This document shows positions 10,183 to 19,625 of a DNA stretch of 64,000 nt, piece by piece. The DNA lies in the NCBI RefSeq assembly GCF_040957575.1, contig NZ_CP162601.1:992001-1056000 (forward strand). Reading direction: 5' to 3'. The notes under the pieces were generated by a model. That model saw only the letters and a program-made list of their open reading frames with translations, made no database searches and was not told the origin of the DNA. The stretch comes from Vibrio sp. HB236076 (lineage in GTDB: Bacteria; Pseudomonadota; Gammaproteobacteria; Enterobacterales; Vibrionaceae). Each line of letters starts with the position of its first letter. The stretch's first letter is position 1. The translations under genes were made by a program, and so were the position numbers.

Positions 10183-11772
10183 TTAGACACTCACCTTGGT
10201 CACATCGACATAAAGCTTGAGGTCTTGCCCAGGCTGTAGGTATTTTTGTTGGTGTAAATTGTTCCATTGCACAATGTCACTGCGGTTGACTTTGAACTTC
10301 ACTGCAATCTCACTTAAGGTATCACCGGATTTGACCTGATAGCTAACGCGACGGATCACTGAGCCCGGTTGGCCTTTTTTCCAAACGACCAGTGACTGCC
10401 CCGTTCTTAAGGTGTCTTTGGGGCCCAGACCATTCCATTTTGCCAAGGATTGATAAGAGACATTGTGGTGTTTGGCGATGGTCCATAGGCTCTCACCGCG
10501 TTGTACCACATGGCTGAGCTTGTATTGACCTTGACTTTTTGACTGGGTCGCCTTTAAGCGGTTTTGAGCGCTTAATGCGTATGTCGATGCATCTTGGATG
10601 GACTTGGGGACCAACAAATACTGGCCAATGCGAATGGTATTGCTGTCGAGTTGATTGGCGTTTTTGATCACTTGTGTCGTCGTGCGATAACGGCTAGCAA
10701 TCTCGCTCAAGGTATCGCCGGATTTGACTTGGTAGCGTACCAGATGAAGGCCTTCGCCTTTGTGGCTAGCAAGGTTGTCATTAAACGTGTCAACGCTATC
10801 GATCGGCAATAACAAACTGTGCGGCCCAGACGGTGCTGTTGCCCATCGGTTATAGCCAGGGTTGTAGCTTTCTAGTTCTTTGACGCTTATCTCGGCGTAC
10901 TTAGCGGCAATCGCTAGGTCGAGTTGCTCGCCTGGGCGAACCAACTCGAGTTGTGGTTCGTTATCAATTGCAGGTAGGGTTAAACCATATTTTTCGCGCT
11001 GGGCTAACACGTCAGCGAGGGCCAATAATTTCGGCACGTAATCGGTGGTTTCTGCCGGTAAGCTCAAAGAAAAAAAGTCGGTTGGCTTGCCGTTGGCTTT
11101 ATTGGTTTTGATCGCACGATAAACCCGGCCTTCGCCACTGTTGTAGGCGGCAATCGCCTGCGGCCAATTGCCTTTAAATCGCTTGCCTAAATTAGACAAG
11201 TATTTGAGCGCAGCATCGGTCGCTGCATTGACATCGCGTCGGCCGTCGTACCAATAATTTTGTTTTAAACCGTATAAGCGCCCTGTTGAGGGAATGAATT
11301 GCCACAGACCTGCGGCACTGCCTTTTGAGTAGGCAAAGGCATCAAATGAGCTTTCGACAACAGGCAATAGGGCTAACTCTAAGGGCAGACCGCGCTGTTC
11401 AATCTTTTCGGTGATCAAATACAAAAAGGGATCCGCGCGTTTGGCTACGATGTCGAGGTGCTCAGGGTGATCGAGGTACCAGCGGCGATAATAGTCGACT
11501 CTTTCGTTTTCTGGGATAGGAAGGCGAAATTGCAAAACAATGCGATCCCATAAATCGGCTTGCTCTTGGGCGGTGAGCGCTTCGGGTTGCGCTTGGAAAG
11601 CTTTGCGAGCTGTTGCCGGTGAACGCTCAAACAAGCGTTTGTTCTTTGAGTCTTGTTTGGATGATGACGTGTTTTTATTGGTCGGGACCGAGGTCTTTGC
11701 TGTATCTTCAGTCGGCGTGGATTGACACCCGACCAAGAATAAAGCGATCACCCAAGAGTGTTTTAACCGCAT
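10183..11772 (-). CDS. mltD: Membrane-bound lytic murein transglycosylase D
   Basis: MltD cleaves the glycan strands of peptidoglycan and forms 1,6-anhydromuramyl ends. The signal peptide ends in a lipobox (LVGC) with Cys16 as the acylated residue. The SLT domain has the catalytic Glu in LLPVVESSF, followed by the GLWQFIPSTGR and AIAAYNSGEGRV motifs. Three LysM repeats follow in the C-terminal third, each starting with a VxxGDTLSEIA or VQRGESLWTIA signature; E. coli MltD has two, so this version has one extra. It is 529 residues long (E. coli 452). Next to gloB, as in E. coli. A ribosome binding site AAGGCAG precedes the ATG. Confidence 0.96.
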   Translation of the reverse strand: MRLKHSWVIALFLVGCQSTPTEDTAKTSVPTNKNTSSSKQDSKNKRLFERSPATARKAFQAQPEALTAQEQADLWDRIVLQFRLPIPENERVDYYRRWYLDHPEHLDIVAKRADPFLYLITEKIEQRGLPLELALLPVVESSFDAFAYSKGSAAGLWQFIPSTGRLYGLKQNYWYDGRRDVNAATDAALKYLSNLGKRFKGNWPQAIAAYNSGEGRVYRAIKTNKANGKPTDFFSLSLPAETTDYVPKLLALADVLAQREKYGLTLPAIDNEPQLELVRPGEQLDLAIAAKYAEISVKELESYNPGYNRWATAPSGPHSLLLPIDSVDTFNDNLASHKGEGLHLVRYQVKSGDTLSEIASRYRTTTQVIKNANQLDSNTIRIGQYLLVPKSIQDASTYALSAQNRLKATQSKSQGQYKLSHVVQRGESLWTIAKHHNVSYQSLAKWNGLGPKDTLRTGQSLVVWKKGQPGSVIRRVSYQVKSGDTLSEIAVKFKVNRSDIVQWNNLHQQKYLQPGQDLKLYVDVTKVSV

Positions 11773-11843
11773 GACTTCTGCCTTATTAATTAACGACCCG
11801 TGATGATACTTGTCTCAATGGGATTGAGACAAGTAAGAAATCG

Positions 11844-12605
11844 TTAAAATTCATTTTTCCATTGTCTGAGCGCGGTAAAAATGGAGAGTGGATCCTCACC
11901 TTGAGCTTTTTCTTTGACGGAATTAATCACACTGTCAACATGAGTGCGCAGAAAGGGATTAATGGCTTTTTCTTGCTCAATAGAGGTCGGCAAAGTGGGG
12001 GTGTTGTTGACTCGCAAGCGGTTGACGGTATCTCGGTATGCTTGTAGTGAAGTGTTATCAGGCTCGACGGCTAACGAAAAAGTGACGTTGCTGGCGGTGT
12101 ATTCATGGCCGCAATAGACTTGCGTTTGATCAGGCAAGTTGGCGAGGGTTTGCAAAGAAGTAAACATTTGTTCAGGGCTGCCCTCGAACAAACGGCCGCA
12201 GCCGGCAGCAAACAGCACATCGCCACAAAAAACCGCGCCGTGACCATAGTAACCGATGTGACCTAAAGTATGACCCGGTAAGGACAGAACTTCAAACACA
12301 GTGTCGATGCCGAGTAAAATCTTATCCCCGGCTCGAACAGGGTGGTTCACTGTGGCGATGGGCTCGTCTTCCGGCCCGTAGACCTTGAGATCTGGAAACT
12401 GACGCACCAGTTCAGGCACGCCGCCGATGTGGTCATTGTGATGATGGGTAAGTAATACAGCGTCGAGTTTGAGCTGATGCTCAGTGAGGTAGTCCAGTAC
12501 CGGCTGTGCTTGTCCCGGGTCGACGGCAATGACGCGCTGCGCTTGATTGTGAATGATCCAGATGTAATTATCGTCAAAGGCGGGTATGCTTTTCACATGC
12601 AACAT
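11844..12605 (-). CDS. gloB: Hydroxyacylglutathione hydrolase (glyoxalase II)
   Basis: GloB hydrolyses S-D-lactoylglutathione to lactate and glutathione, the second step of methylglyoxal detoxification in the cytoplasm. The metallo-beta-lactamase metal motif THHHNDH is at residues 53-59; later ligands are in [25 protein letters not shown] and YCGHEYT. Length is 253 residues, normal for the family. The start ATG has GGAG 8 bases upstream. It is divergent from the yafS-like gene with 38 bases between starts. The mltD-gloB-yafS-rnhA-dnaQ order matches E. coli. Confidence 0.97.
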   Translation of the reverse strand: MLHVKSIPAFDDNYIWIIHNQAQRVIAVDPGQAQPVLDYLTEHQLKLDAVLLTHHHNDHIGGVPELVRQFPDLKVYGPEDEPIATVNHPVRAGDKILLGIDTVFEVLSLPGHTLGHIGYYGHGAVFCGDVLFAAGCGRLFEGSPEQMFTSLQTLANLPDQTQVYCGHEYTASNVTFSLAVEPDNTSLQAYRDTVNRLRVNNTPTLPTSIEQEKAINPFLRTHVDSVINSVKEKAQGEDPLSIFTALRQWKNEF

Positions 12606-12643
12606 AGGGCGTTCTCCATTTCCTCTAATAGATTAGGTTTACC

Positions 12644-13381
12644 ATGCAGCCAGCGCTAAGCAAAAAACGATTACAACACCCTTATACTTGGTCAGAAATT
12701 CACAACGGCCAATGGGTGAAGGCATCGATTCAAGCTCGAATTGACGAATGGTCTCCCAAGTTTTTTGGTTATCACATGCTCAAACTCGGCGGGTTAAGCT
12801 GTGAGCTCACAAGTCATTATTGTACCATTCAACACCAAGTCCATTTAGATATCCAGAACCCTTTGCACAATGTCGTGGCAGATGGTTACAATTTGCCCTT
12901 TGTCGAAAAGAGTTTTGATGCGGTTTTTCTGGCTCATCAGTTAGATTTTTGCCGCGACCCACATCGATTACTGCGCGAAGTGGATCGCGTGATTATGGAC
13001 GATGGTTACGTGATCATCACGGGTTTTAACCCGGTCAGTTTAGTGGGTATTGCCAGTGTATTACCCTGGCGAAAGCATGCACTGCCTTGGAGTGGGCGTA
13101 TGTTTACTCCGCAGCGAATTACCGATTGGCTGAGTGTGTTAAACTATCAAGTCGTCCATCGTGAGCAATACGCGTTGTTGCCTACGGCAAAACATCAAGT
13201 GATGTGGACCTGGTTGGAAAACAGTTTAGGGGCAATGGGTACGCCGCTGTCAAGTTTGTATTTCATTGTCGCTCGTAAGCGCACTTACCCATTAAAACCC
13301 ATCAAGCCTCACTGGGGCGTTAAGCGAAAGTTGTCTCCTGTCGGGGTGCTTAACTGTGAGGGCATCCAAAAAAAAGTCTGA
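12644..13381 (+). CDS. yafS: SAM-dependent class I methyltransferase, YafS-like
   Basis: A 245-residue protein with a class I methyltransferase fold. The acidic and post-motif segments are seen as VVADGYNLPFVEKSFDAVFLAH, and VDRVIMDDGYVIITGFNP forms the motif III region. The glycine-rich motif I is weak. It corresponds to YafS by position between gloB and rnhA. The substrate is unknown; some relatives have been proposed to act on small molecules or lipid-like acceptors, but nothing in this sequence decides. It converges on rnhA with 34 bases between stop codons. Confidence 0.82.
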   Translation: MQPALSKKRLQHPYTWSEIHNGQWVKASIQARIDEWSPKFFGYHMLKLGGLSCELTSHYCTIQHQVHLDIQNPLHNVVADGYNLPFVEKSFDAVFLAHQLDFCRDPHRLLREVDRVIMDDGYVIITGFNPVSLVGIASVLPWRKHALPWSGRMFTPQRITDWLSVLNYQVVHREQYALLPTAKHQVMWTWLENSLGAMGTPLSSLYFIVARKRTYPLKPIKPHWGVKRKLSPVGVLNCEGIQKKV

Positions 13382-13415
13382 TCAAACCCCGATAAGCGAT
13401 GAGTTTATGAGCGGG

Positions 13416-13880
13416 TTAGGCGGCTTGGTATCCAGCGTCATCGTCGCTGGGTTGACCGGCAGCCGTGCGGGCAAGCTCATCGCACACTTCATTTTCCCGG
13501 TGGCCTGCGTGGCCTTTAACCCAATGCCATTCCACGGTGTGTCGCTCGGTTTCGCGATCGAGCAGTTTCCACAAGTCTGCGTTTTTAACCGGCTTTTTAT
13601 CTGCAGTTCGCCATTGCCTTTTCTTCCAGTTGTGAATCCATTGTGTGATCCCTTGTCGAACGTATTGGCTGTCAGAGGTCAAGGTCACTTGGCAAGGTTC
13701 TTTGAGGCTTTGTAGCGCAACGATGGCCGCCATCATCTCCATGCGGTTATTGGTGGTTAAGCGGTAGCCTTTAGAAAGGTGTTTTTCTGTGTTCTTATAA
13801 CGCATAACTATGCCATAGCCACCCGGACCTGGGTTGCCTAAACAAGAACCATCAGTAAAAATTTCAACGTGTTTCATCAT
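13416..13880 (-). CDS. rnhA: Ribonuclease HI
   Basis: RNase HI degrades RNA in RNA-DNA hybrids and removes R-loops and primers. The start ATG at 13880 gives 154 residues and puts the first catalytic Asp at position 10 (EIFTDGSC), as in E. coli (155 residues). Other active-site positions are the Glu in NNRMEMMA, the Asp in LTSDSQYV and the Asp in NEVCDELA. A second ATG at 13877 would shorten it by one residue. A longer frame open to 13952 was rejected because it runs into the dnaQ start. It is divergent from dnaQ, 52 bases apart. Confidence 0.96.
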   Translation of the reverse strand: MMKHVEIFTDGSCLGNPGPGGYGIVMRYKNTEKHLSKGYRLTTNNRMEMMAAIVALQSLKEPCQVTLTSDSQYVRQGITQWIHNWKKRQWRTADKKPVKNADLWKLLDRETERHTVEWHWVKGHAGHRENEVCDELARTAAGQPSDDDAGYQAA

Positions 13881-13932
13881 TTTTGATACACTATAGACAA
13901 ACGAAAATAACCAATAGTCTGACACAATTATT

Positions 13933-14667
13933 ATGACCAATACCAGCGACAATTCTGCCGTTCATCGCATTGTAGTACTCGATACGGAAACTACGGGCAT
14001 GAATAAAGAAGGCGGCCCTCATTACCTTAATCACAACATCATTGAGATTGGGGCGGTGGAGATCGTCAACCGCAAGCTGACGGGCCGACATTTCCACGTT
14101 TACATTAAACCCAATCGAGAGATTCAACCCGAAGCCATTGAAGTTCACGGTATTACCGATGTCTTTTTGACCGACAAACCCCGTTACCGCGATATCCACC
14201 AAGAATTTATTGATTTTATTCAAGGGGCTGAGTTGGTTGCACACAATGCGCCCTTTGACGTTGGTTTCATGGATTACGAATTTGAATTGCTTGGCCAGGC
14301 TTCGTTAAAAACCACGGACTTGTGTACGGTCACCGACACGTTAGCTATGGCGAAGAAAATCTTCCCTGGTAAGCGCAACAACCTTGATATCTTGTGTGAC
14401 CGCTACGGTATTGATAATTCGCGAAGAACCTTGCACGGGGCATTGCTCGATGCTGAGATCCTCGCCGATGTTTACTTGATGATGACCGGTGGTCAAACGG
14501 CTCTTCAGTTCAGTGGCCAGGATCAGCAAGGTGAGGCCTCGGGCGTTCGTCGTTTGCAAGAGCGAAAAAACCTCAAGGTTTTGCATGCGTCGGCCGATGA
14601 ATTAGACTTACACCAACAGCGGCTTGATTTGATTGAAAAAGGAGGCGTATGTCTTTGGCGACAATAG
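13933..14667 (+). CDS. dnaQ: DNA polymerase III epsilon subunit (proofreading exonuclease)
   Basis: DnaQ is the 3'-5' exonuclease of the replicase core and pairs with DnaE. Exo motifs are present: VLDTETTG near residue 15 (metal-binding Asp and Glu), [11 protein letters not shown] near 99 and [15 protein letters not shown] near 162 with the catalytic His and Asp. The C-terminal tail that binds DnaE follows. It has 244 residues (E. coli 243). The 3' end overlaps the start of the next gene by 19 bases in another frame, which suggests coupling. Confidence 0.97.
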   Translation: MTNTSDNSAVHRIVVLDTETTGMNKEGGPHYLNHNIIEIGAVEIVNRKLTGRHFHVYIKPNREIQPEAIEVHGITDVFLTDKPRYRDIHQEFIDFIQGAELVAHNAPFDVGFMDYEFELLGQASLKTTDLCTVTDTLAMAKKIFPGKRNNLDILCDRYGIDNSRRTLHGALLDAEILADVYLMMTGGQTALQFSGQDQQGEASGVRRLQERKNLKVLHASADELDLHQQRLDLIEKGGVCLWRQ

Positions 14668-15917
14668 TGAAGCGATGGAGAGTTTTTTGTGGGGTCATTC
14701 TCCTAGTATGGGCAAGCTCTGCCTGGCCGAGCGAAGCGACCTTGTCTCTATTAGACAATCGCTTTCGCGTTGATCCTACGATTAAACAAATCACGTTTCT
14801 CGTTTATCGCGCCAAAAACAGTCAACCTGTAGTGTTGGTCAGGCCCGACGGTCAAAAATATTACGCCTGGCAAACCTATGACGACGTTAAATGGTACCAA
14901 GAGTCAGACCTTGATATCATTTCAGTGGACAACCCAATGCCGGGGCCCTGGCAAGCCGTTGGTAAAGTGACCCCCAAAAACAATATAAAATTGGTCACGG
15001 ACTTACAGCTTTATACCGATGACTTCCCTGCCAACCTTTACCAAGGCGAGAGCCTTAAATTTACCGCTCGTTTACTCAGTAATGATAAGCCGCTCAATTT
15101 GAGAGATTTTCTCGATCGGGTGAATTTAAAAGTGACCTTCACTAAATACGTTGAGAATGAAGACAGTTTAGCCAAAGACGCCAAGCCGATTCCCGTCGTG
15201 ATGGGGACGTTTACTGATGACGGCCAAGGGTTAGATGAATACCCAGGCGATGGTGTCTTTACGGTCAACTTGCCGATTGAGATCGAACCTGGCAAATACC
15301 GCGCGCGGATCACCTCGCAAAATGGGGTGTTTTTAAGGGCACAAGAGCAAACGGTATTAGTGTACCCAACGCCTATCACGGCGACGTTTGTCCAGGCTCG
15401 ACAAGCGCAAAATAACCATCAGATTTCCATTCGTGGTGAAGCCGGTATGATCGCCAAAGGGTCGCTGTTGACCCACATGGAAACCAGCGGCCCCAATGGT
15501 TATCTCGATCAAAAAGAAGGCCAAGCGGGCAGTGAAAGTTTGGGGATTAACCTCACTTTTGCCAATTTAGACCAACCCGGCGAGTACCATTGGCAAGGCA
15601 AGGTGTTTGCCAATGATGAAGCCACGGGAAGAGCGTTAAGTTTTGAACTGCCCTCCCATTCCTATAGCGTGGTGGAAGAAATCGATTTTTCCGAAATCCG
15701 CGCCGAACAAGAGCGCATTGCCGAGCAAGAAAAGCAAAAAGCTTTGGAAGACGCCATTATTGCTAAGCGCGCTAAAGACAGACAACAAAGCTTGATTTAT
15801 ATCGCCGTAGGCAATGTTGTGGTGGTGATATTGGTTTTATTGGTGTGGTTTATTGTTCGTAAGATCCGCGCCAAGAAAACCCTCAAAGAAGAGCTTGCAT
15901 TTAACACCCCAGAGTAG
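14649..15917 (+). CDS. Single-pass membrane protein of TIGR03503-like type, unknown function
   Basis: A 422-residue protein. An N-terminal signal peptide (hydrophobic about 13-26) is followed by a large region of beta-rich character, likely periplasmic, including a vWA-associated type stretch (FTDDGQGLDEYPGDGVFTV). A charged coiled-coil-like segment (RAEQERIAEQEKQK) comes next, then one transmembrane helix near residues 378-400 and a short basic cytoplasmic tail. This layout and its position after dnaQ recall TIGR03503 proteins of Vibrio and Shewanella; I recognise it from memory, not from a search. No function is known to me. AGGAGG-like sequence precedes the ATG inside dnaQ. Confidence 0.72.
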   Translation: MSLATIVKRWRVFCGVILLVWASSAWPSEATLSLLDNRFRVDPTIKQITFLVYRAKNSQPVVLVRPDGQKYYAWQTYDDVKWYQESDLDIISVDNPMPGPWQAVGKVTPKNNIKLVTDLQLYTDDFPANLYQGESLKFTARLLSNDKPLNLRDFLDRVNLKVTFTKYVENEDSLAKDAKPIPVVMGTFTDDGQGLDEYPGDGVFTVNLPIEIEPGKYRARITSQNGVFLRAQEQTVLVYPTPITATFVQARQAQNNHQISIRGEAGMIAKGSLLTHMETSGPNGYLDQKEGQAGSESLGINLTFANLDQPGEYHWQGKVFANDEATGRALSFELPSHSYSVVEEIDFSEIRAEQERIAEQEKQKALEDAIIAKRAKDRQQSLIYIAVGNVVVVILVLLVWFIVRKIRAKKTLKEELAFNTPE

Positions 15918-15933
15918 CTCGCGTTGCCCCATA

Positions 15934-15969
15934 GGGTGATAAGGGTGATAAGGGTGATAAGGGTGATAA
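15934..15969. repeat. Four tandem copies of a 9-bp unit
   Basis: GGGTGATAA is repeated four times without a mismatch at 15934-15942, 15943-15951, 15952-15960 and 15961-15969, followed by a partial GGG. It starts 17 bases after the stop codon of the preceding gene, in the 247-base gap before gmhA. Each copy contains a TGATAA double stop on the plus strand. It is a simple repeat that could vary in copy number by slippage. Confidence 0.97.
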
Positions 15970-16164
15970 GGGGACAATATGGTGGTGCTTGGGCTTTTAC
16001 TCTGTTGTGATTGTGCCAAAGACGGTGATTTAACATCAAATTTTCGCTCTTAGCTCTCGACAGTGTTTTTGGTTGCGGTAAACTTTGACAGCACGGTTAT
16101 TATGGCCATTAACCCGATTATTTCAGCATAAATTGCTGTTAACTTAACTAAAAGAGATCCATTT

Positions 16165-16749
16165 ATGTATCAAGATATTATCCGAGGCGAATTGACGGAA
16201 GCGGCAGCAGTGTTGAACCAATTTTTGAGTGACGATGACAATTTAGCTCAAATAGAAGCCGCCGCTCGATTGATTGCCGATTCGTTTAACAACGAGGGTA
16301 AAGTGTTATCTTGTGGTAACGGTGGGTCCCATTGTGACGCAATGCATTTTGCCGAAGAGTTGACCGGGCGTTATCGCGATAACCGTCCTGGCTATCCTGG
16401 TATCGCTATTTCGGATCCGAGCCACCTCTCTTGTGTCAGCAACGATTTTGGTTACGACTTTGTCTTTTCTCGCTATGTTGAAGCCGTCGGCCGCCGCGGT
16501 GATGTCCTTTTGGGATTATCGACCTCAGGCAATTCTTCAAATGTACTCAAAGCGATTGAAGCTGCAAAAGAGAAAGGGATGAAAACCATTGCTTTAACGG
16601 GTAAAGATGGTGGTCAAATGGCCGGATTGGCCGACGTTGAAATCCGAGTTCCGCATTTTGGTTATGCCGATCGCATCCAAGAAATCCACATTAAGATCAT
16701 TCATATTCTTATTATGTTGATCGAAAAAGAAATGGAACCAAAAGCGTAA
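16165..16749 (+). CDS. gmhA: Phosphoheptose isomerase
   Basis: GmhA isomerises sedoheptulose 7-phosphate to glycero-manno-heptose 7-phosphate, the first step of the LPS inner-core heptose pathway. The SIS domain shows [19 protein letters not shown] near residues 49-68, [16 protein letters not shown] and LTGKDGG; the conserved metal-binding His and Glu residues are in these segments and in the C-terminal [14 protein letters not shown]. Length is 194 residues (E. coli 192). The ribosome binding site AAGAGAT precedes ATG 16165. It is followed by yafJ, as in E. coli. Confidence 0.97.
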   Translation: MYQDIIRGELTEAAAVLNQFLSDDDNLAQIEAAARLIADSFNNEGKVLSCGNGGSHCDAMHFAEELTGRYRDNRPGYPGIAISDPSHLSCVSNDFGYDFVFSRYVEAVGRRGDVLLGLSTSGNSSNVLKAIEAAKEKGMKTIALTGKDGGQMAGLADVEIRVPHFGYADRIQEIHIKIIHILIMLIEKEMEPKA

Positions 16750-16775
16750 CAGTTTGAATTGAGAGGCGCGCAAAG

Positions 16776-17624
16776 ATGTGTGAGTTACTCGGAATGAGTG
16801 CTAATGTGCCCACGGATATCTGCTTTAGTTTCACAGGGCTGATGCAGCGAGGGGGGCGAACTGGCCCTCACCGAGACGGTTGGGGCATAACGTTTTACGA
16901 AGGGAAGGGATTTCGTACGTTTAAAGACCCTTTGCCAAGCTGCGAGTCAAAAATTGCTCGTTTAGTGCAAGAATACCCGATCAAAAGTTGTGCGGTGATC
17001 AGCCATATTCGCCAAGCCAACCGAGGGGGGGTGAGGTTAGAAAATACTCATCCCTTTACTCGTGAGCTCTGGGGGCAATATTGGACCTTTGCCCATAACG
17101 GTCAGCTTTCTGATTACCAAGAGCCATTGTCCACCACGACCTCTATCCCGGTGGGGCAGACCGACAGCGAATTGGCCTTTTGTTGGTTATTGGAACAGAT
17201 ACGTCAACGTTTTCCCACGCAACCCGACGACATGTCACAGGTATTTCAGTGGGTCGCGCAGTGTTGTGAGCAATTAAAGGTATTGGGCGTCTTTAATATG
17301 TTGTTGTCCAATGGCGAGTACGTCATGACCTACTGCACCAACCACTTGTATTGGATTACACGCCGGGCTCCCTTTGGCAAAGCTGCCTTGCTCGACGAAG
17401 ACGTGGAAATCAATTTTCAAGAAGAAACGACCCCAAAAGATGTCGTCTCGATTATTGCTACCCAACCTTTAACTGGCAATGAGCGATGGCACCGGATGAA
17501 ACCCGGAGAATATGGGGTGTTTTATTTAGGAGAGTTGATGCTTTCTAATGCCGATCAATTAGTCAATGTGCCTTATGCGGCGGCTAAACCCGCCAGTCAG
17601 GCGCCAACAGAGCCACTTGACTAA
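16776..17624 (+). CDS. yafJ: Class II glutamine amidotransferase, YafJ-like
   Basis: A 282-residue Ntn-type amidohydrolase. Cys2 directly after the initiator Met is the expected nucleophile, and the family motifs MQRGG, HRDGWGI, SHIRQANRGG and FAHNGQLSDY are all present, as in the glutaminase half of GMP- or PRPP-amidotransferases. It lacks any synthase domain, so it may act as a stand-alone glutamine amidohydrolase; the substrate is not known. It lies 26 bases after gmhA, as in E. coli. The C-terminal tail after about residue 255 is longer than that of E. coli YafJ and low in complexity. Confidence 0.9.
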   Translation: MCELLGMSANVPTDICFSFTGLMQRGGRTGPHRDGWGITFYEGKGFRTFKDPLPSCESKIARLVQEYPIKSCAVISHIRQANRGGVRLENTHPFTRELWGQYWTFAHNGQLSDYQEPLSTTTSIPVGQTDSELAFCWLLEQIRQRFPTQPDDMSQVFQWVAQCCEQLKVLGVFNMLLSNGEYVMTYCTNHLYWITRRAPFGKAALLDEDVEINFQEETTPKDVVSIIATQPLTGNERWHRMKPGEYGVFYLGELMLSNADQLVNVPYAAAKPASQAPTEPLD

Positions 17625-17645
17625 GGCAACACTGATGTTATCTGT

Positions 17646-17680
17646 AAAAAAATGACGGTATTCACGCCGTCATTTTTTTT
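17646..17680. terminator. Bidirectional terminator between yafJ and purN
   Basis: AATGACGG (17651-17658) pairs with CCGTCATT (17667-17674). An A run lies before the stem and a T run after it, so the hairpin can work for yafJ on the plus strand and for purN on the minus strand. Confidence 0.9.
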
Positions 17681-17696
17681 GAGATTTCAATGGCTA

Positions 17697-18359
17697 TCAA
17701 TCTTGCTCGGCGGCGTAGCCATGAGGGCCTAGGCACTGACCATCTAGCCAAGCTTGATTGTCTTTCATGCTTAAACGCCCCGACAATAACCACTGCGTCA
17801 CCAAAGGGTAAATCTTGTGCTCTTGGTGTAGGACGCGAGCGGCGAGTTGCTCGGCAGTATCCTCGGCATAAACCGGGACTTTGGCTTGTAAAATAACCGG
17901 GCCCCCATCAAGCTCTTCAGTCACAAAGTGCACACTGGTGCCATGTTCTTTATCTTGGTTATCGATTGCGCGTTGATGTGTGTGCAATCCTGGATACTTA
18001 GGCAACAAGGAGGGGTGAATATTAAGTAATTTACCTTGATAGTGTTGTACAAAGTCTTTGGTTAAAATCCGCATAAAGCCGGCAAGAATAACGGCATCAG
18101 GTTGGTATTGGTCAATGGTTGCAATCAAGGCTTGATCGTAATGAGCTCGCTCTTGATAGTCATTGTGATCAAGGTGAACCGACGCAATGCCATGACGCTC
18201 AGCTCGAGTCAGACCAAAAGCATCGCCCTTGTTGGCGATCACGGCGCTGATTTGGCCGTTAATATATCCGGACTCGCAAGCGTCGATAATAGCTTGAAGA
18301 TTGCTGCCGCTGCCTGAAATGAGCACGACGATATTGTTTGAAGTTGAAGGGGAGGTCAT
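17697..18359 (-). CDS. purN: Phosphoribosylglycinamide formyltransferase
   Basis: PurN transfers a formyl group from 10-formyl-THF to GAR, step three of purine synthesis. Motifs: the phosphate-binding GSGSNLQAI loop near residue 15, LAGFMRIL, the catalytic Asn and His of LLNIHPSLLPKYPGLHTHQRAI, and the Asp of EELDGGPVI. Length is 220 residues (E. coli 212), with a slightly longer C-terminus. It is 59 bases downstream of purM, and that gap holds a clear terminator hairpin, so purN may be expressed at a lower level than purM or have its own promoter. No strong ribosome binding site is visible. Confidence 0.96.
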   Translation of the reverse strand: MTSPSTSNNIVVLISGSGSNLQAIIDACESGYINGQISAVIANKGDAFGLTRAERHGIASVHLDHNDYQERAHYDQALIATIDQYQPDAVILAGFMRILTKDFVQHYQGKLLNIHPSLLPKYPGLHTHQRAIDNQDKEHGTSVHFVTEELDGGPVILQAKVPVYAEDTAEQLAARVLHQEHKIYPLVTQWLLSGRLSMKDNQAWLDGQCLGPHGYAAEQD

Positions 18360-18381
18360 AACACAATTTTGCTTATTTGAT

Positions 18382-18409
18382 AAAAAAGAGGGAAGAGTGC
18401 TCCCTCTTT
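18382..18409 (-). terminator. Terminator or attenuator between purM and purN
   Basis: Read on the minus strand, AAAGAGGGA (18409-18401) pairs with TCCCTCTTT (18393-18385) over a 7-nt loop and continues as a run of T. It lies inside what should be a purM-purN operon. Confidence 0.8.
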
Positions 18410-18418
18410 AAAAGTGAA

Positions 18419-19459
18419 TTATTGAATAACAACTTGCGCTTGGTCGGCTTTCGCTTCCGCAATATGGCCCAATACCCACGCGTTTTCACCGGCGTTGTTG
18501 AGTAATGCGACGGCGTCTTCAGCTTGCTCTTGTGGGAGTGCAATCACCAGGCCGACACCGCAGTTAAAGGTGCGGTACATTTCGTGCTCCGTGACATTGC
18601 CTTTTTCTTGTAACCAGCTAAAGATGGCTGGCCATTGCCAACTGTCACCTTGGATCACCGCTTGTGTACCGGCGGGCAATACACGAGGAATGTTTTCCCA
18701 GAAACCCCCACCTGTGATGTGTGAGATGGCGTGAATGTCGTGCTTTTCAATCAATTCCAGTGCAGATTTGATGTAAATTTTAGTCGGTTCTAACAGCAGT
18801 TCTGCGATGGTTTTATCGCCGAGTTTCTCATTTTTGTCCGCGCCTGATACTTCGAGAATCTTGCGAATCAGTGAGTAGCCATTAGAGTGAGGACCACTAG
18901 AGCCAACGGCAATTAAAGCGTCACCTGCTGCGACCTTAGTGCCGTCAATGATATCGGCTTTTTCGACAACCCCAACACAAAACCCGGCGACGTCATAATC
19001 ATCGCCTTCGTACATGCCAGGCATTTCTGCCGTTTCACCGCCGATCAGTGCACAACCAGATTGTAAGCAACCCTCAGCAATTCCGGTCACCACTTGAGCA
19101 GCCGTATCGACATCTAATTTGCCTGTTGCATAATAGTCGAGGAAAAAGAGCGGTTCAGCGCCTTGAACAATTAAATCGTTGACACACATGGCCACTAAAT
19201 CGATGCCGATCGTATCGTGTTTATTAAGATCGAGTGCTAAACGCAACTTGGTGCCGACGCCGTCGGTACCAGACACTAACACAGGGTGTTTGTATTTAGT
19301 TGGCAATTCACACAGGGCACCAAAGCCACCTAAACCCCCCATTACTTCAGGACGACGGGTTTTTTTGACCGCGCCTTTGATCTTATCGACTAATGCATTT
19401 CCTGCATCGATATCAACACCAGCATCTTTGTAGCTAAGAGAAGAGTTATTACCACTCAC
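18419..19459 (-). CDS. purM: Phosphoribosylformylglycinamidine cyclo-ligase (AIR synthetase)
   Basis: PurM closes the imidazole ring to give AIR in purine synthesis. Its 346 residues match the E. coli protein (345). Recognisable parts are [13 protein letters not shown] near the N-terminus, [33 protein letters not shown] and the C-terminal [12 protein letters not shown]. The promoter and a PurR-type operator lie upstream on the minus strand. The divergent upp gene and downstream purN reproduce the E. coli arrangement of uraA-upp-purM-purN. Confidence 0.97.
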   Translation of the reverse strand: MSGNNSSLSYKDAGVDIDAGNALVDKIKGAVKKTRRPEVMGGLGGFGALCELPTKYKHPVLVSGTDGVGTKLRLALDLNKHDTIGIDLVAMCVNDLIVQGAEPLFFLDYYATGKLDVDTAAQVVTGIAEGCLQSGCALIGGETAEMPGMYEGDDYDVAGFCVGVVEKADIIDGTKVAAGDALIAVGSSGPHSNGYSLIRKILEVSGADKNEKLGDKTIAELLLEPTKIYIKSALELIEKHDIHAISHITGGGFWENIPRVLPAGTQAVIQGDSWQWPAIFSWLQEKGNVTEHEMYRTFNCGVGLVIALPQEQAEDAVALLNNAGENAWVLGHIAEAKADQAQVVIQ

Positions 19460-19497
19460 AGGCTTTCCTCGGTTTTGTTAGAGATGAAAACGGCGTT

Positions 19498-19527
19498 ATT
19501 CTAACAGGGCTTAAAGAGAAAGAGCAA
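19498..19527 (-). promoter_or_regulatory. Sigma-70-type promoter of purM
   Basis: On the minus strand TTGCTC (19527-19522) as -35 and TAGAAT (19503-19498) as -10 are separated by 18 bases. The -35 overlaps the PurR-type box, which fits repression by blocking polymerase. Confidence 0.6.
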
Positions 19528-19537
19528 ACGTTTGCGC
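19522..19537. promoter_or_regulatory. PurR-type operator between purM and upp
   Basis: The palindrome GCAAACGTTTGC at 19524-19535 is the core of the PurR consensus; the 16-base box differs from the E. coli consensus only at outer positions. It overlaps the purM -35. The upp -10 is about 50 bases away on the other strand, so an effect on upp is less certain. Confidence 0.85.
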
Positions 19538-19585
19538 TGTTTTTTTTATCCTTGAATTAGTCAAGTAATTTCCCTTTTTTTCCTA

Positions 19586-19591
19586 TATAAT
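19586..19591 (+). promoter_or_regulatory. Likely -10 element of upp
   Basis: A perfect TATAAT lies 35 bases before the upp ATG. No good -35 is present at the normal distance, so only the -10 is called. Confidence 0.5.
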
Positions 19592-19625
19592 CTGAAAGTT
19601 TATTTTATTTTTGCTGGAGATGGAC

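Noticed and set aside
13881..13952. N-terminal extension of rnhA
   Set aside because: It would run across the dnaQ start, and the family begins at the MMKHVEIF segment.
15934..15969. CRISPR array
   Set aside because: The units are 9 bases with no spacers, and no cas genes are present.
15797..16039. Minus-strand frames with repeated His-Pro-Tyr
   Set aside because: The repeat comes from reading the 9-bp tandem repeat on the other strand; the frames overlap the TIGR03503-like gene and have no start context.
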